Positions 27,611 to 36,857 of a stretch of 64,000 nucleotides of DNA are shown piece by piece. Position 1 is the stretch's first letter, and every line of letters starts with the position of its first letter. Source of the stretch: Bradyrhizobium cytisi (GTDB lineage: Bacteria > Pseudomonadota > Alphaproteobacteria > Rhizobiales > Xanthobacteraceae); the NCBI RefSeq assembly GCF_008123515.1, contig NZ_VSSR01000042.1, positions 186,001 through 250,000 on the forward strand, read 5' to 3'. The notes under the pieces were generated by a model. That model was not told the DNA's origin. It made no database searches and saw only the letters and a program-made list of their open reading frames with translations. The translations under genes were made by a program, and so were the position numbers.

Positions 27611-30178
27611 ATGCGCGGGACACACAAGGCCTTCATCTGCCTCCTTCTGCCGATCCTCTTCGTTGCGGGCGCGCTGACACCGGCTCGCGCGCAGCAGCAG
27701 GAAAAGCGTATCGCGCTCGTGGTCGGCAACGGCGCCTATGCCAAGTCACCGCTGGCAACCACCGCGAACGATGCCGGCCTGATCGCGCAGACGCTGCAGG
27801 CGGCGGGCTTCGACGTGGTCGGCGCACGCGATCTCGACGGCGACACGCTGCGCAAGAGCTTTCGCGATTTCATCCAGAAGGCGCAGGCCTCAGGCCCCGG
27901 CACCGTCGCGATGATCTATCTGGCCGGCTATGGCGTGCAGCTCGCCGGCGAGAACTATTTCATCCCGGTCGATTCCAACATCAGCCGCGATACCGACGTT
28001 CCGACCGAGGCACTGCGCATCAGCGACTATACCCGCCAGCTCGCCGCGATTCCGCTCAAGGCCAATATCGTCGTGCTCGACGCGGCGCGCGCGCAGCCCT
28101 TCATCGAGGGCGGCCAGCAGCCGATCGCGAGCGGCCTGGCGCTGGTCGAGCCCGATCCGAACATGCTGATCGCCTTCAACGCCGCGCCCGGCACGGTGGC
28201 GCCGGAAGAGCCGGGGCCGTACGGCATCTATGCGCAATCGCTCGCCGAGATGATCCGCACCGGCGGCCTGTCGTTGCCGGAGGTGTTCGACCGCGTTCGC
28301 TTGCGCGTCAACGAGGCCTCCAAGGGCGCGCAGGTGCCGTGGGACGACCAGAAGGTCTCCGCGCAATTCGCCTTCTTCGAGCGCGCCCCGGACGCGCCGC
28401 CGCCGCAGGCTGCGCCCGACCAGGTCGCTGCGATCCGCAACAAGCCGATCCGCGATCTCGGCGTGCAGGACGCCTATGCGGCCGCGCTCGAGCGCGACAC
28501 GCTGCCGGCCTATGAGGAATTTCTCGCCGCCTATCCCGGCGATCCCATGGCGAAGCGCGTGATGGCGATCGTGGCGGCGCGCCGCGAGGCGATCACTTGG
28601 CGGCGATCCTATCGCGCCGACACGGCGGACGCCTATTGGTCGTATCTGCGCCGCTATCCGCGCGGACCGCATGCGGGCGATGCGCGTCGGCGTCTGGCGA
28701 TCCTGACCGCGCCGCTCGAGCCGCCGCCGACCTTCGCGATGATGGACTATGACGTGCCGCCGCCGCCGCCGGCCGAGGTGGTCTATGTCGATCGTCCCGT
28801 GCTGTATTTCAGCGACCCTGATTTTGGCTTCGCGCCGCCGCCGCCGCCGCCGGAATATTTCTGTCCGCCGCCGCCGCCGGATTTCGTGGTGCTGGCACCG
28901 CCGCTCGCCGTCGTCGGCCTGTTCGTGCTGCCGCAGCCGATGTTCGTGCCGATCCCGGCGTTCTACAGTCCGCCGGTCTATGTCGCGCCGCCGCCGAACA
29001 ACATCATCTTCAACAACATCCATAACACCACGGTGATCAACACCGTGATCAACCAGCAAGCACCGGCACCAGCAGCGGCAGCGGGTGATCCAGCCATCAC
29101 CGCGACCGTGGCAGCATCCGGAAAGCCTGTCGGGGCAACGACGGCTGTGCCGCCGACCGTGGTTCAAAAGGCCGCCTTGATTCGGGACAACAAGGCTCCT
29201 GTCCCCAAGACAGCCTTGGTCGATCCGACAACGAAGGCCGGCGCGGCAGCCTTGAAGACAAGGAGCCAAGTCACGACGCAGACCGGCAACGCTGCTGCGG
29301 GGAGTCCGGCGGGCGCGCCCGGAACCGGCAATGCTACGACGAAGACGGGAGCCCCCGGCGCTCCGGTCACCGGCAACGCAACCGCAACCACGGCCGGAGG
29401 CAAGGCCAATCCGGCGACAGCTACCGCGCCGAGCACGGCGGATACGAAGGCCGGTGCGCCGGCCGGCCACTCCTTGCCCGTGCCCGGCCAGACCGCGCCC
29501 GCGATCAAGGGCGCGCCACAGACAGGAACTGCTGCCACGGGCACGTCTTCGTCGACGTCCTCGACGAACCCCGTCGGTGGCTCTGGCGCAACCACCAAAC
29601 CCGGTAGCAGCTCGCAGCCTGCCAACGCCAAACTTACACCGCAGACGACGCCGTCAAATGCGCCGCCTACCGGAGGAGCGCGTCCGAACGTCCAGGAGCA
29701 TGCCAATACGGCCAATCCCACCAATACGGCCATTGCGCCGGTAAGGCCCAGCGAGACCAAGCTGACCCCGGCAGGTAAGCCGGGCGTGACCACGACCAAT
29801 GTGACCAATGGAAAGCCGACGCAGCCCTCGCCGCCCGTCGCCGCGCGCGAGCCGATCAAGCCGCAGGGCCAGCGGCCTGCAACGCCATCGCCCGCGCAGG
29901 TCACAAGGCCGCCGCCGCCAGCGCCGCACCCGCAGGCGCTCGCAAGGCCGACGCCTCCACCTCCGCCACACGTGGCGCCGCCCCCGCCACCGCGCCCGCC
30001 GGTTGCAGCCGCACGGCCCGCTCCGCCACCGCCGCCCGTCGCCAGGCCGGCGCCCCCACCGCCGCCGCCGCGAATGGCGGTCGCGCCACCGCCGCCGCGT
30101 CCGGCCGCCCCTCCGCCACGACCGCCTGCGCCGCCGCCAGCGGCGAAAAAATGCCCGCCCAACCAGCCCAGGTGCTAG
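27611..30178 (+). CDS. Secreted pseudo-caspase with proline-rich C-terminus
   Basis: 855 aa. Signal peptide to about residue 28, then a caspase p20-like (peptidase C14) domain from K-R-I-A-L-V-V-G-N-G-A-Y to about residue 260. The catalytic histidine of the usual S-G-H-G is Tyr107 (L-A-G-Y-G), and the cysteine of D-A-C-R is Ala159 (L-D-A-A-R), so it should not be a protease. A helical region with tetratricopeptide-like spacing follows (about 275-370), then hydrophobic/Pro stretches, and a long Ala/Thr/Pro-rich tail (about 480-855) ending in polyproline blocks. The fold may bind peptides or scaffold at the envelope; the function is unknown. Confidence 0.82.
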   Translation: MRGTHKAFICLLLPILFVAGALTPARAQQQEKRIALVVGNGAYAKSPLATTANDAGLIAQTLQAAGFDVVGARDLDGDTLRKSFRDFIQKAQASGPGTVAMIYLAGYGVQLAGENYFIPVDSNISRDTDVPTEALRISDYTRQLAAIPLKANIVVLDAARAQPFIEGGQQPIASGLALVEPDPNMLIAFNAAPGTVAPEEPGPYGIYAQSLAEMIRTGGLSLPEVFDRVRLRVNEASKGAQVPWDDQKVSAQFAFFERAPDAPPPQAAPDQVAAIRNKPIRDLGVQDAYAAALERDTLPAYEEFLAAYPGDPMAKRVMAIVAARREAITWRRSYRADTADAYWSYLRRYPRGPHAGDARRRLAILTAPLEPPPTFAMMDYDVPPPPPAEVVYVDRPVLYFSDPDFGFAPPPPPPEYFCPPPPPDFVVLAPPLAVVGLFVLPQPMFVPIPAFYSPPVYVAPPPNNIIFNNIHNTTVINTVINQQAPAPAAAAGDPAITATVAASGKPVGATTAVPPTVVQKAALIRDNKAPVPKTALVDPTTKAGAAALKTRSQVTTQTGNAAAGSPAGAPGTGNATTKTGAPGAPVTGNATATTAGGKANPATATAPSTADTKAGAPAGHSLPVPGQTAPAIKGAPQTGTAATGTSSSTSSTNPVGGSGATTKPGSSSQPANAKLTPQTTPSNAPPTGGARPNVQEHANTANPTNTAIAPVRPSETKLTPAGKPGVTTTNVTNGKPTQPSPPVAAREPIKPQGQRPATPSPAQVTRPPPPAPHPQALARPTPPPPPHVAPPPPPRPPVAAARPAPPPPPVARPAPPPPPPRMAVAPPPPRPAAPPPRPPAPPPAAKKCPPNQPRC

Positions 30179-30200
30179 CGGGTAGGGCGGAAACCCCGAA

Positions 30201-30244
30201 AAGGGCCTTTCGCGGGCGGTAAAGCCCGGAAAGGCCCTTATTTC
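30201..30244 (+). terminator. Terminator after the pseudo-caspase gene
   Basis: Eleven-bp outer stem AAGGGCCTTTC (30201-30211) / GAAAGGCCCTT (30229-30239), with an inner CGGGC/GCCCG stem separated by one bulged G, followed by A-TTT. It insulates rpsB from upstream transcription. Confidence 0.85.
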
Positions 30245-30245
30245 C

Positions 30246-30273
30246 TTGCTTCTGGCCGAAATGGCGCTATACA
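30246..30273 (+). promoter_or_regulatory. Candidate promoter of rpsB
   Basis: TTGCTT (30246-30251), 16-bp spacer and TATACA (30268-30273), placed after the terminator and 112 bp before the rpsB ATG. The long leader could hold S2 autoregulation, as in other bacteria. Confidence 0.5.
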
Positions 30274-30385
30274 GCGCGCCATCTCACACGGAAGCATGGC
30301 TCACAAGGCCGTCCGGTGGCAGCCGGGGCGAAACGCTCCGTCTTGCTCACACGCTTCCGGAGGAACCAACCGGAGAACTAGAACG

Positions 30386-31375
30386 ATGGCACTACCCGAT
30401 TTCACTATGCGTCAGCTGCTCGAAGCTGGCGTGCACTTTGGTCACCAGTCTCACCGCTGGAATCCGAAAATGGCTCCGTTCATTTTCGGCGCCCGCAACA
30501 ACATCCACATCGTCGACCTCGCCCAGACCGTGCCGTTGCTGCACACGGCCCTCCAGGCCGTCAGCGACACGGTTGCCAAGGGCGGCCGCATCCTGTTCGT
30601 CGGCACCAAGCGCCAGGCGCAGGACGGCGTCGCGGACGCGGCCAAGCGCTGCGCGCAGTATTTCGTCAATTCGCGCTGGCTCGGCGGCACGCTGACCAAC
30701 TGGAAGACGATCTCGGCCTCGATCAAGCGTCTGCGTCACCTCGATGAGGTGCTGGCCGGCGGCGAAGCCAGCTCCTACACCAAGAAGGAGCGCCTGACGC
30801 TCCAGCGCGAGCGCGACAAGCTCGATCGCTCGCTCGGCGGCATCAAGGACATGGGCGGTCTGCCCGACCTGATCTTCGTGATCGACACCAACAAGGAAGA
30901 CATCGCGATCCAGGAAGCCCAGCGGCTTAACATTCCGGTCGCCGCGATCGTCGACACCAACTCCGATCCGAAGGGCATCACCTATGTGGTGCCGGGCAAT
31001 GACGACGCCGGTCGCGCTATTTCGTTGTACTGCGATCTCATTGCGCGCGCCGCGATCGACGGCATCTCGCGCGCCCAGGGCGATTCCGGCATCGACGTCG
31101 GCGCCTCGGCCCGTCCAGTCGCCGAAGAGCTGCCCACGACCGCCGGCTTCCAGGGCCTTGCCGGCCCGCGCGGCACCGCCGACGACCTCAAGAAGCTTCC
31201 GGGCGTGTCGGGCGCGATCGAGAAGAAGTTCAACGACCTCGGCATCTTCCACTTCTGGCAGCTCGCCGAGCTCGATCACGACACCGCGCACAAGATCGGC
31301 GAAGAAGTCGGTCTGCCGAGCCGTGCGGATGCGTGGGTGGCCAAGGCCAAGGCGCTGACCGCGGAAGCGGAATAG
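30386..31375 (+). CDS. rpsB: 30S ribosomal protein S2
   Basis: 329 aa. ATG at 30386 with GGAG at 30372-30375. Starts M-A-L-P-D-F-T-M-R-Q-L-L-E-A-G-V-H-F-G-H-Q, the universal S2 N-terminus. Compared with the 241-aa E. coli protein it carries a C-terminal extension (about 80 residues, from T-T-A-G-F-Q-G-L to A-L-T-A-E-A-E) with a helix-hairpin-helix-like stretch, as is common in Rhizobiales. It begins the translation/envelope cluster. Confidence 0.97.
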   Translation: MALPDFTMRQLLEAGVHFGHQSHRWNPKMAPFIFGARNNIHIVDLAQTVPLLHTALQAVSDTVAKGGRILFVGTKRQAQDGVADAAKRCAQYFVNSRWLGGTLTNWKTISASIKRLRHLDEVLAGGEASSYTKKERLTLQRERDKLDRSLGGIKDMGGLPDLIFVIDTNKEDIAIQEAQRLNIPVAAIVDTNSDPKGITYVVPGNDDAGRAISLYCDLIARAAIDGISRAQGDSGIDVGASARPVAEELPTTAGFQGLAGPRGTADDLKKLPGVSGAIEKKFNDLGIFHFWQLAELDHDTAHKIGEEVGLPSRADAWVAKAKALTAEAE

Positions 31376-31393
31376 TCAAAAAGAGCGATCGGT

Positions 31394-31414
31394 TGGCCGG
31401 ATAGGATCCGGCCA
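31394..31414 (+). terminator. Intercistronic hairpin between rpsB and tsf
   Basis: Nine-bp perfect stem TGGCCGGAT / ATCCGGCCA around an AGG loop, 18 bp after the rpsB stop, without a T run. It may act as an attenuator or RNA-processing site that sets the rpsB:tsf ratio. Confidence 0.5.
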
Positions 31415-31511
31415 CCATTTCATTCAGTTGACGCGAATACCTGAGATGGACCGCGGCGGGGCAATTGGAGCCGCGCCGCGGCGAACCGGCAGGCAAGAAG
31501 GATTTTCAACG

Positions 31512-32435
31512 ATGGCAACGATCACTGCTGCGATGGTCAAGGATCTGCGCGAGTCCACCGGCGCAGGCATGATGGACTGCAAGGCCGCGCTGACCGAGAA
31601 CGACGGCAACATGGAAGCGGCGCAGGATTGGCTGCGCAAGAAGGGCTTGTCCAAGGCCGCCAAGAAGTCGGGCCGGGTCGCGGCCGAGGGCCTGATCGGC
31701 GCGCTCACCAAGGGCACCAAGGGCGTCGTGGTCGAGGTCAACTCCGAGACCGACTTCGTCGCGCGTAACGGCCAGTTCCAGGGCCTGGTCAAGATGGTCG
31801 CCCAGGTCGCTTTCGACGTTGGCGCTGACGTCGAGAAGATCAAGGCCGCCAAGATCGGTGACGTCACGGTGGAAGCTGCGATCAACGACGCGATCGCCAC
31901 CATCGGCGAGAACATGACGCTGCGTCGTGCCGCTTCGCTCGAAGTGAGCCAGGGCGTGGTGTCGAGCTACATCCACGGTGCGGTCGTCGACGGCGCCGGC
32001 AAGATGGGCGTGATCGTGGCGCTGGAATCGCCCGGCAAGGCCGACGAGCTCGCAGCGCTCGGCCGCCAGATCGCGATGCATGTCGCCGCCACCAACCCGC
32101 TCGCGCTCGATCCGTCCGGTCTCGATCCGGCTGTCGTCAAGCGTGAGAAGGACGTGCTCGCCGACAAATATCGCCAGCAGGGCAAGCCGGAGAACGTGAT
32201 CGAGAAGATCGTCGAGTCCGGCCTGAAGACCTACTACAAGGAAGTCTGCCTGCTCGAGCAGGCCTTCATCCACGACACCGGCAAGTCGGTGGCACAGGCG
32301 GTGAAGGAAGCCGAAGGCAAGGTCGGCGGCGCCGTGAAGATCGCGGGGTTCGTGCGCTATGCTCTCGGCGAGGGAATCGAGAAGCAGGAATCGGACTTCG
32401 CGGCTGAGGTCGCGGCGGCCAGCGGCAAGAAGTAA
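31512..32435 (+). CDS. tsf: Translation elongation factor Ts
   Basis: 307 aa. Begins M-A-T-I-T-A-A-M-V-K-D-L-R-E-S-T-G-A-G-M-M-D-C-K, the UBA-like N-terminal domain, followed by the conserved core with S-E-T-D-F-V-A-R-N. EF-Ts exchanges GDP for GTP on EF-Tu. It follows rpsB at 136 bp, the standard order, and precedes pyrH. Confidence 0.97.
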   Translation: MATITAAMVKDLRESTGAGMMDCKAALTENDGNMEAAQDWLRKKGLSKAAKKSGRVAAEGLIGALTKGTKGVVVEVNSETDFVARNGQFQGLVKMVAQVAFDVGADVEKIKAAKIGDVTVEAAINDAIATIGENMTLRRAASLEVSQGVVSSYIHGAVVDGAGKMGVIVALESPGKADELAALGRQIAMHVAATNPLALDPSGLDPAVVKREKDVLADKYRQQGKPENVIEKIVESGLKTYYKEVCLLEQAFIHDTGKSVAQAVKEAEGKVGGAVKIAGFVRYALGEGIEKQESDFAAEVAAASGKK

Positions 32436-32495
32436 GCGCCGGAACGTTCCTTCCGGCGTGCCGCCGGAAGCGGCGCCCGGACGAGGAAAGTGCTC

Positions 32496-33212
32496 ATGAC
32501 TGATCCGGTCTATCGTCGCGTCGTGATCAAGCTGTCCGGCGAATATCTCGCGGGACAGCAAGGCTTTGGCATCGATCAGCCGACCATGGACCGGGTTGCG
32601 GACGATCTGATCGCCGCCCGCGAGCTTGGCACCGAGATTGCGGTCGTGATCGGCGGCGGCAATATCTTTCGCGGCGTCGAGGTGTCCTCCCGCGGCGTGT
32701 CGCGCCCGACCGGCGACACCATGGGCATGCTTGCCACCATGATGAACTGCCTCGCGCTCGAAGCCACGATCGAGCGTAAGGGCACGCCGGCGAAGGCGCT
32801 CTCGGCGTTCGTCATGCCCGAGGTTTCCGAGCTGTTCACCCGCGCCGCGGCGCACAAATACCTCGCCGAGGGCCGGATCCTGTTGCTCGGCGGCGGAACC
32901 GGCAATCCGTTCTTCACCACGGACACGACGGCGGTGCTGCGCGCCGCCGAGATCGGTGCCGAGGTGGTGCTGAAGGCGACCAACGTCGACGGCGTCTACT
33001 CGGCCGATCCGAAGAAGGACCCGTCCGCTACGCGATTCGATCGGCTGACGCATTCGCAGGCCATCGAGGGCGGCTACAAGGTGATGGATGCGACCGCCTT
33101 CGCACTTGCCCGCGAGACATCGCTGCCTATCATCGTGTTTTCGATCGCGGAGCCCGGCTCGATCGGCGCGATTCTATGCGGCGCCGGCCACGGGACGATC
33201 GTCGCCGGCTGA
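32496..33212 (+). CDS. pyrH: UMP kinase
   Basis: 238 aa. The ATG at 32496 has GAGGAAA at about 10 nt; the in-frame alternative two codons earlier is unlikely. Amino-acid-kinase fold with V-I-K-L-S-G-E near the start, I-G-G-G-N-I-F-R-G and T-D-T-T-A-V-L-R-A-A-E-I. It phosphorylates UMP to UDP and is inhibited by UTP. It sits in the usual tsf-pyrH-frr order. Confidence 0.97.
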   Translation: MTDPVYRRVVIKLSGEYLAGQQGFGIDQPTMDRVADDLIAARELGTEIAVVIGGGNIFRGVEVSSRGVSRPTGDTMGMLATMMNCLALEATIERKGTPAKALSAFVMPEVSELFTRAAAHKYLAEGRILLLGGGTGNPFFTTDTTAVLRAAEIGAEVVLKATNVDGVYSADPKKDPSATRFDRLTHSQAIEGGYKVMDATAFALARETSLPIIVFSIAEPGSIGAILCGAGHGTIVAG

Positions 33213-33273
33213 CGGCTCATCTGGCGCGCCCGAGGGCGCGGTGAGGTCGCCGGGATATTGAAGGAGAAACGTG

Positions 33274-33837
33274 ATGGCCACGGATAATTTCGACCTCAAC
33301 GAAGTGAAGCGCCGCATGCAGGGCGCGGTCCAGTCGCTCAAGCACGAGCTTGGCGGCCTGCGTACGGGCCGCGCGTCGGCCTCGATGCTCGATCCGGTGC
33401 AGGTCGAGGCTTATGGCAGTCACATGCCGCTCAATCAGCTCGCCACCGTCAGCGTGCCCGAGCCGCGCCTGATCTCGGTGCAGGTCTGGGACAAGTCGAT
33501 GGTGAAGCCGGTCGAGAAGGCGATCGTCGATTCCAATCTCGGCCTGTCGCCGGCAACCGAAGGCCAGGTGCTGCGCCTGCGCATTCCCGAGCTGAACGAG
33601 GAGCGCCGCAAGGAGCTGGTCAAGGTCGCGCACAAATACGCCGAAGCCGCCAAGGTGGCCGCGCGTCATGTCCGTCGCGACGGTCTCGATGTTCTGAAGA
33701 AGCTGGAGAAGAATCACGAGATGTCGGAGGACGATCAGAAGCGTCACGCCGACGAGGTGCAGAAGGTGACCGACGGCACCATCACCGAGATCGACCAGCT
33801 GCTGGCCGCCAAGGAAAAAGAAATCCTCACCGTCTAA
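33274..33837 (+). CDS. frr: Ribosome recycling factor
   Basis: 187 aa. ATG at 33274 with AAGGAG at 33260-33265. Three-helix-bundle protein with G-L-R-T-G-R-A-S-A-S-M-L-D at the head and the conserved L-N-E-E-R-R-K-E-L-V-K region. With EF-G it splits post-termination ribosomes. It is 61 bp after pyrH. Confidence 0.97.
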   Translation: MATDNFDLNEVKRRMQGAVQSLKHELGGLRTGRASASMLDPVQVEAYGSHMPLNQLATVSVPEPRLISVQVWDKSMVKPVEKAIVDSNLGLSPATEGQVLRLRIPELNEERRKELVKVAHKYAEAAKVAARHVRRDGLDVLKKLEKNHEMSEDDQKRHADEVQKVTDGTITEIDQLLAAKEKEILTV

Positions 33838-33880
33838 AGTTCGATGAGCATGATCGTCACGCTCTGGAGTATTGTTCGTA

Positions 33881-33971
33881 CATGATCTCCGCGCAAACGC
33901 GTTCCGCGTTTGTCGCGAGGGAACACCGCTTCGCACCTTGCGCTCACGCGGCCCTTCGGGTCCGGATCATG
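33881..33971. repeat. CATGATC-bounded rhizobial intergenic repeat
   Basis: The stretch begins CATGATCTCC and ends GGATCATG, giving inverted ends, with internal palindromic GC-rich pieces (e.g. AAACGCGTTCCGCGTTT). I recognise this as the type of short dispersed intergenic repeat common in Bradyrhizobium and other Rhizobiales. It fills most of the frr-uppS gap; uppS begins 17 bp after it. Confidence 0.7.
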
Positions 33972-33987
33972 TTTTAAGGCTGCCGTC

Positions 33988-34746
33988 ATGTCCAACGCCG
34001 CCGCGCCCGCCACGGAAGGACCAGACCGGTCCGACGCGCCTGCGCATGTCGCCATCATCATGGATGGCAACGGGCGGTGGGCGGCTGCGCGCGGTCTGCC
34101 GCGGGCGGAGGGGCATCGCCGCGGCGTCGAGGCGCTGCGCCGCGTGGTGCGTGCCTCGCACGAGCTCGGCATCCGCTATCTCACCATCTTCTCGTTCTCC
34201 TCGGAGAACTGGTCGCGCCCGGCGAGCGAGATCGGCGATCTCTTCGGTCTGCTCAAGCGCTTCATCCGCAACGATCTCGCGACCCTGCATCGCGACGGCG
34301 TCAAGGTTCGGATCATCGGCGAGCGCGACGGGCTCGAGGGCGACATCTGCGCGCTGCTGAACGAGGCCGAGGAATTGACGCGCGACAACACGCGCCTCAC
34401 GCTCATTGTCGCCTTCAACTACGGCTCGCGGCAGGAGATTGCGAAAGCGGCCCAGAAGCTTGCGCGCGAAGTCGCAGACGGCAGGCGCGATCCTGCCTCG
34501 ATCGACGCCGATGCTCTCGGCGCCCATCTCGACGCGCCCGACATTCCCGATCCCGATCTCATCATCCGCACCAGCGGTGAGCAGCGCCTGTCCAATTTCC
34601 TGATGTGGCAGGCTGCCTATAGCGAGCTCGTGTTCGTGCCGGTCCATTGGCCCGATTTCGACAAGGCGGCGCTTGAAAGCGCGATCGCCGAATTCGCCAG
34701 GCGCGAGCGCCGTTTCGGCGGCCTGGTCGCGAAAACCGCCTCGTGA
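33988..34746 (+). CDS. uppS: Undecaprenyl diphosphate synthase (isoprenyl transferase)
   Basis: 252 aa. The ATG at 33988 is chosen because upstream in-frame starts lie inside the repeat. H-V-A-I-I-M-D-G-N-G-R-W-A carries the catalytic Asp; F-S-F-S-S-E-N-W-S-R-P and the C-terminal I-R-T-S-G-E-Q-R-L-S-N-F-L-M-W-Q are diagnostic of cis-prenyltransferases. It makes the C55 lipid carrier for peptidoglycan and O-antigen. It overlaps cdsA by 4 bp. Confidence 0.95.
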   Translation: MSNAAAPATEGPDRSDAPAHVAIIMDGNGRWAAARGLPRAEGHRRGVEALRRVVRASHELGIRYLTIFSFSSENWSRPASEIGDLFGLLKRFIRNDLATLHRDGVKVRIIGERDGLEGDICALLNEAEELTRDNTRLTLIVAFNYGSRQEIAKAAQKLAREVADGRRDPASIDADALGAHLDAPDIPDPDLIIRTSGEQRLSNFLMWQAAYSELVFVPVHWPDFDKAALESAIAEFARRERRFGGLVAKTAS

Positions 34747-35585
34747 GCGAACACGACGCCGCACCGGCGGGCTCTGCGCCCGCTTCCAGCAATCTAGTGA
34801 TGCGAGTCCTCGCAGCGCTGGTGCTGGCGCCGCTCGCGATTGCGCTCGCCTATGCCGGCGGCTGGCTATGGGCGCTCCTCGTTACCCTGGTGTCGATCGG
34901 GCTGTTCGCGGAATGGCTGATGGTGGTGGGGGCGGGGTCTGCCGCGCTGACCGCTTCCGGGACAATCGTTCTCGCCATCATGGGTTTCTGCGCCGCGTTC
35001 GGTGCCCTCAAGACCGGCGTCATCGCCGGCTGTGTCGGCGGCGCGATCGTGACGCTGATCGCGCGGGGCAAGTTCGTCTGGGCCGCAACCGGATTCGCCT
35101 ATGCTTCCGCGGCCCTGCTGGCCTCGATTCTGGTGCGGCAGGATCTCGCGCACGGCTTCGCCGCGCTGATGTTCGTGCTGCTGGTGGTGTGGGCGACCGA
35201 TATTGGCGGTTATTTCGCTGGCCGCAGCATTGGCGGACCGAAGCTATGGCCGCGCGTCAGCCCCAAGAAGACCTGGGCCGGCGCGTTCGGCAGCTTTGCG
35301 GCGAGCCTTGCGGTCGCGGCCGGCTTTGCCGCCTGCGGGACCGGAAAGGCGGTTCCGCTGCTGCTCGTGAGCGCCGTCCTGACCGTGGTTTCGCAGCTCG
35401 GGGATCTCTTCGAATCCGCGGTGAAAAGACGCTTCGGCGTCAAGGATTCCAGTCACTTAATTCCCGGCCATGGCGGACTTCTGGACCGCCTCGACGGCTT
35501 TGTCGCCGCCATCCTGGTGGCATGGATTATCGGCTTCCTCCGCCATGGTGTGCATAGCGCCGGAAGCGGTCTTATGGTTTGGTGA
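34743..35585 (+). CDS. cdsA: Phosphatidate cytidylyltransferase
   Basis: 280 aa. The GTG start at 34743 overlaps the uppS stop (GTGA). About eight transmembrane helices and the signature S-x-x-K-R-R-F-G-V-K-D-S-S-H-L-I-P-G-H-G-G-L-L-D-R-L-D near the end. It makes CDP-diacylglycerol from phosphatidate and CTP, the precursor of all bacterial phospholipids. Confidence 0.95.
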   Translation: MSEHDAAPAGSAPASSNLVMRVLAALVLAPLAIALAYAGGWLWALLVTLVSIGLFAEWLMVVGAGSAALTASGTIVLAIMGFCAAFGALKTGVIAGCVGGAIVTLIARGKFVWAATGFAYASAALLASILVRQDLAHGFAALMFVLLVVWATDIGGYFAGRSIGGPKLWPRVSPKKTWAGAFGSFAASLAVAAGFAACGTGKAVPLLLVSAVLTVVSQLGDLFESAVKRRFGVKDSSHLIPGHGGLLDRLDGFVAAILVAWIIGFLRHGVHSAGSGLMVW

Positions 35586-35589
35586 GGAT

Positions 35590-36813
35590 ATGAGCGCTGT
35601 CCCTTTGCGTAACAACAAGCCTGTTGCGGCCGACATCCGCAGCGTCACGGTGCTCGGTGCCACCGGCTCGATCGGCGACAGCACGATGGATCTGCTGCGC
35701 GCCTCGCCCGAGCGCTATCGCGTCGAGGCCCTGACCGCGAACGGCAATGTCGAGGCGCTGGCGAAGCTTGCGAAGGAATTCTCCGCGCGCTTCGTCGCGA
35801 TCGCAGACGCCTCCAAGCTTGCCGAGCTCAAGTCCGCACTTGCAGGCACGAGCACCGAATGCGGCGCCGGCGAAAGCGCGGTGATCGAGGCGGGCGCGCG
35901 TCCGGCCGATTGGGTGATGGCGGCGGTGAGCGGCGCGGCCGGACTGAAGCCGGCTCTGGCTGCGGTCGATCGCGGCGCGCATGTCGCGCTCGCCAACAAG
36001 GAATGCCTGGTTTGCGCCGGCGATTTCTTCATGCAGCGCGCGGCGAAGGCGGGCGCCTGTATCTTGCCGGCCGATTCCGAGCACAACGCGCTGTTCCAGG
36101 CGCTGGCATCGGGCAATCGCGACGAGCTGGTTCGCGTCATCATCACCGCCTCGGGCGGCCCGTTCCGCACCTGGAAGCCGGCCGACATCGAGCAGGCGAC
36201 CCTCGAGCAGGCCCTGAAGCATCCGAACTGGAGCATGGGCCAGAAGATCACGATCGATTCCGCCTCGATGATGAACAAGGGGCTCGAGGTGATCGAGGCG
36301 TCCTATCTGTTCGCGCTGAGCCCGGACGAGATCGACGTTCTGGTGCATCCGCAGTCGATCATTCACGGCATGGTCGAGTTCTCCGACCGCTCGGTCATGG
36401 CCCAGCTCGGCTCCCCGGACATGCGCACGCCGATCGCCCATTGCCTCGGCTGGCCCGACCGGATCAAGGGACCGGCAGCAAAGCTCGATCTGGCCAAGAT
36501 TGGCCAGTTGACCTTCGAGGCACCGGATTTCGAGCGATTCCCCGGGCTGCGCCTGGCCTTCGATGCGCTCCGGCACGGGAAGGGGGCAACCACCGTCTAC
36601 AACGCCGCCAACGAGGTCGCGGTCGCGGCCTTCATCGCCGGCAAGATCCGGTTCGGCGCCATTGCCCGGCTGGTCGAGGCGACGTTGGAGGACTGGATCC
36701 GGGGCGGGAACCACGGCCCCATGACCTCAGCGGACGATGCAATATCCGTTGACCATGTTTCGCGAAATAAAGCTGCCGCCCTATTGCCTCAAATTGCCTT
36801 AAAGGCATCCTAG
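35590..36813 (+). CDS. dxr: 1-deoxy-D-xylulose 5-phosphate reductoisomerase
   Basis: 407 aa; ATG at 35590, 4 bp after cdsA. NADPH loop L-G-A-T-G-S-I-G near residue 20, metal/substrate region L-P-A-D-S-E-H-N-A-L-F-Q and the C-terminal helical domain. It converts DXP to MEP, the committed step of the non-mevalonate isoprenoid pathway that feeds UppS upstream. Confidence 0.96.
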   Translation: MSAVPLRNNKPVAADIRSVTVLGATGSIGDSTMDLLRASPERYRVEALTANGNVEALAKLAKEFSARFVAIADASKLAELKSALAGTSTECGAGESAVIEAGARPADWVMAAVSGAAGLKPALAAVDRGAHVALANKECLVCAGDFFMQRAAKAGACILPADSEHNALFQALASGNRDELVRVIITASGGPFRTWKPADIEQATLEQALKHPNWSMGQKITIDSASMMNKGLEVIEASYLFALSPDEIDVLVHPQSIIHGMVEFSDRSVMAQLGSPDMRTPIAHCLGWPDRIKGPAAKLDLAKIGQLTFEAPDFERFPGLRLAFDALRHGKGATTVYNAANEVAVAAFIAGKIRFGAIARLVEATLEDWIRGGNHGPMTSADDAISVDHVSRNKAAALLPQIALKAS

Positions 36814-36857
36814 GTAGTTCGGGGCCAGGGCCTTGCGGCGCTGGATGAGGGAATTCG

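Noticed and set aside
27611..28400. Active metacaspase
   Set aside because: The catalytic His and Cys positions hold Tyr107 and Ala159.
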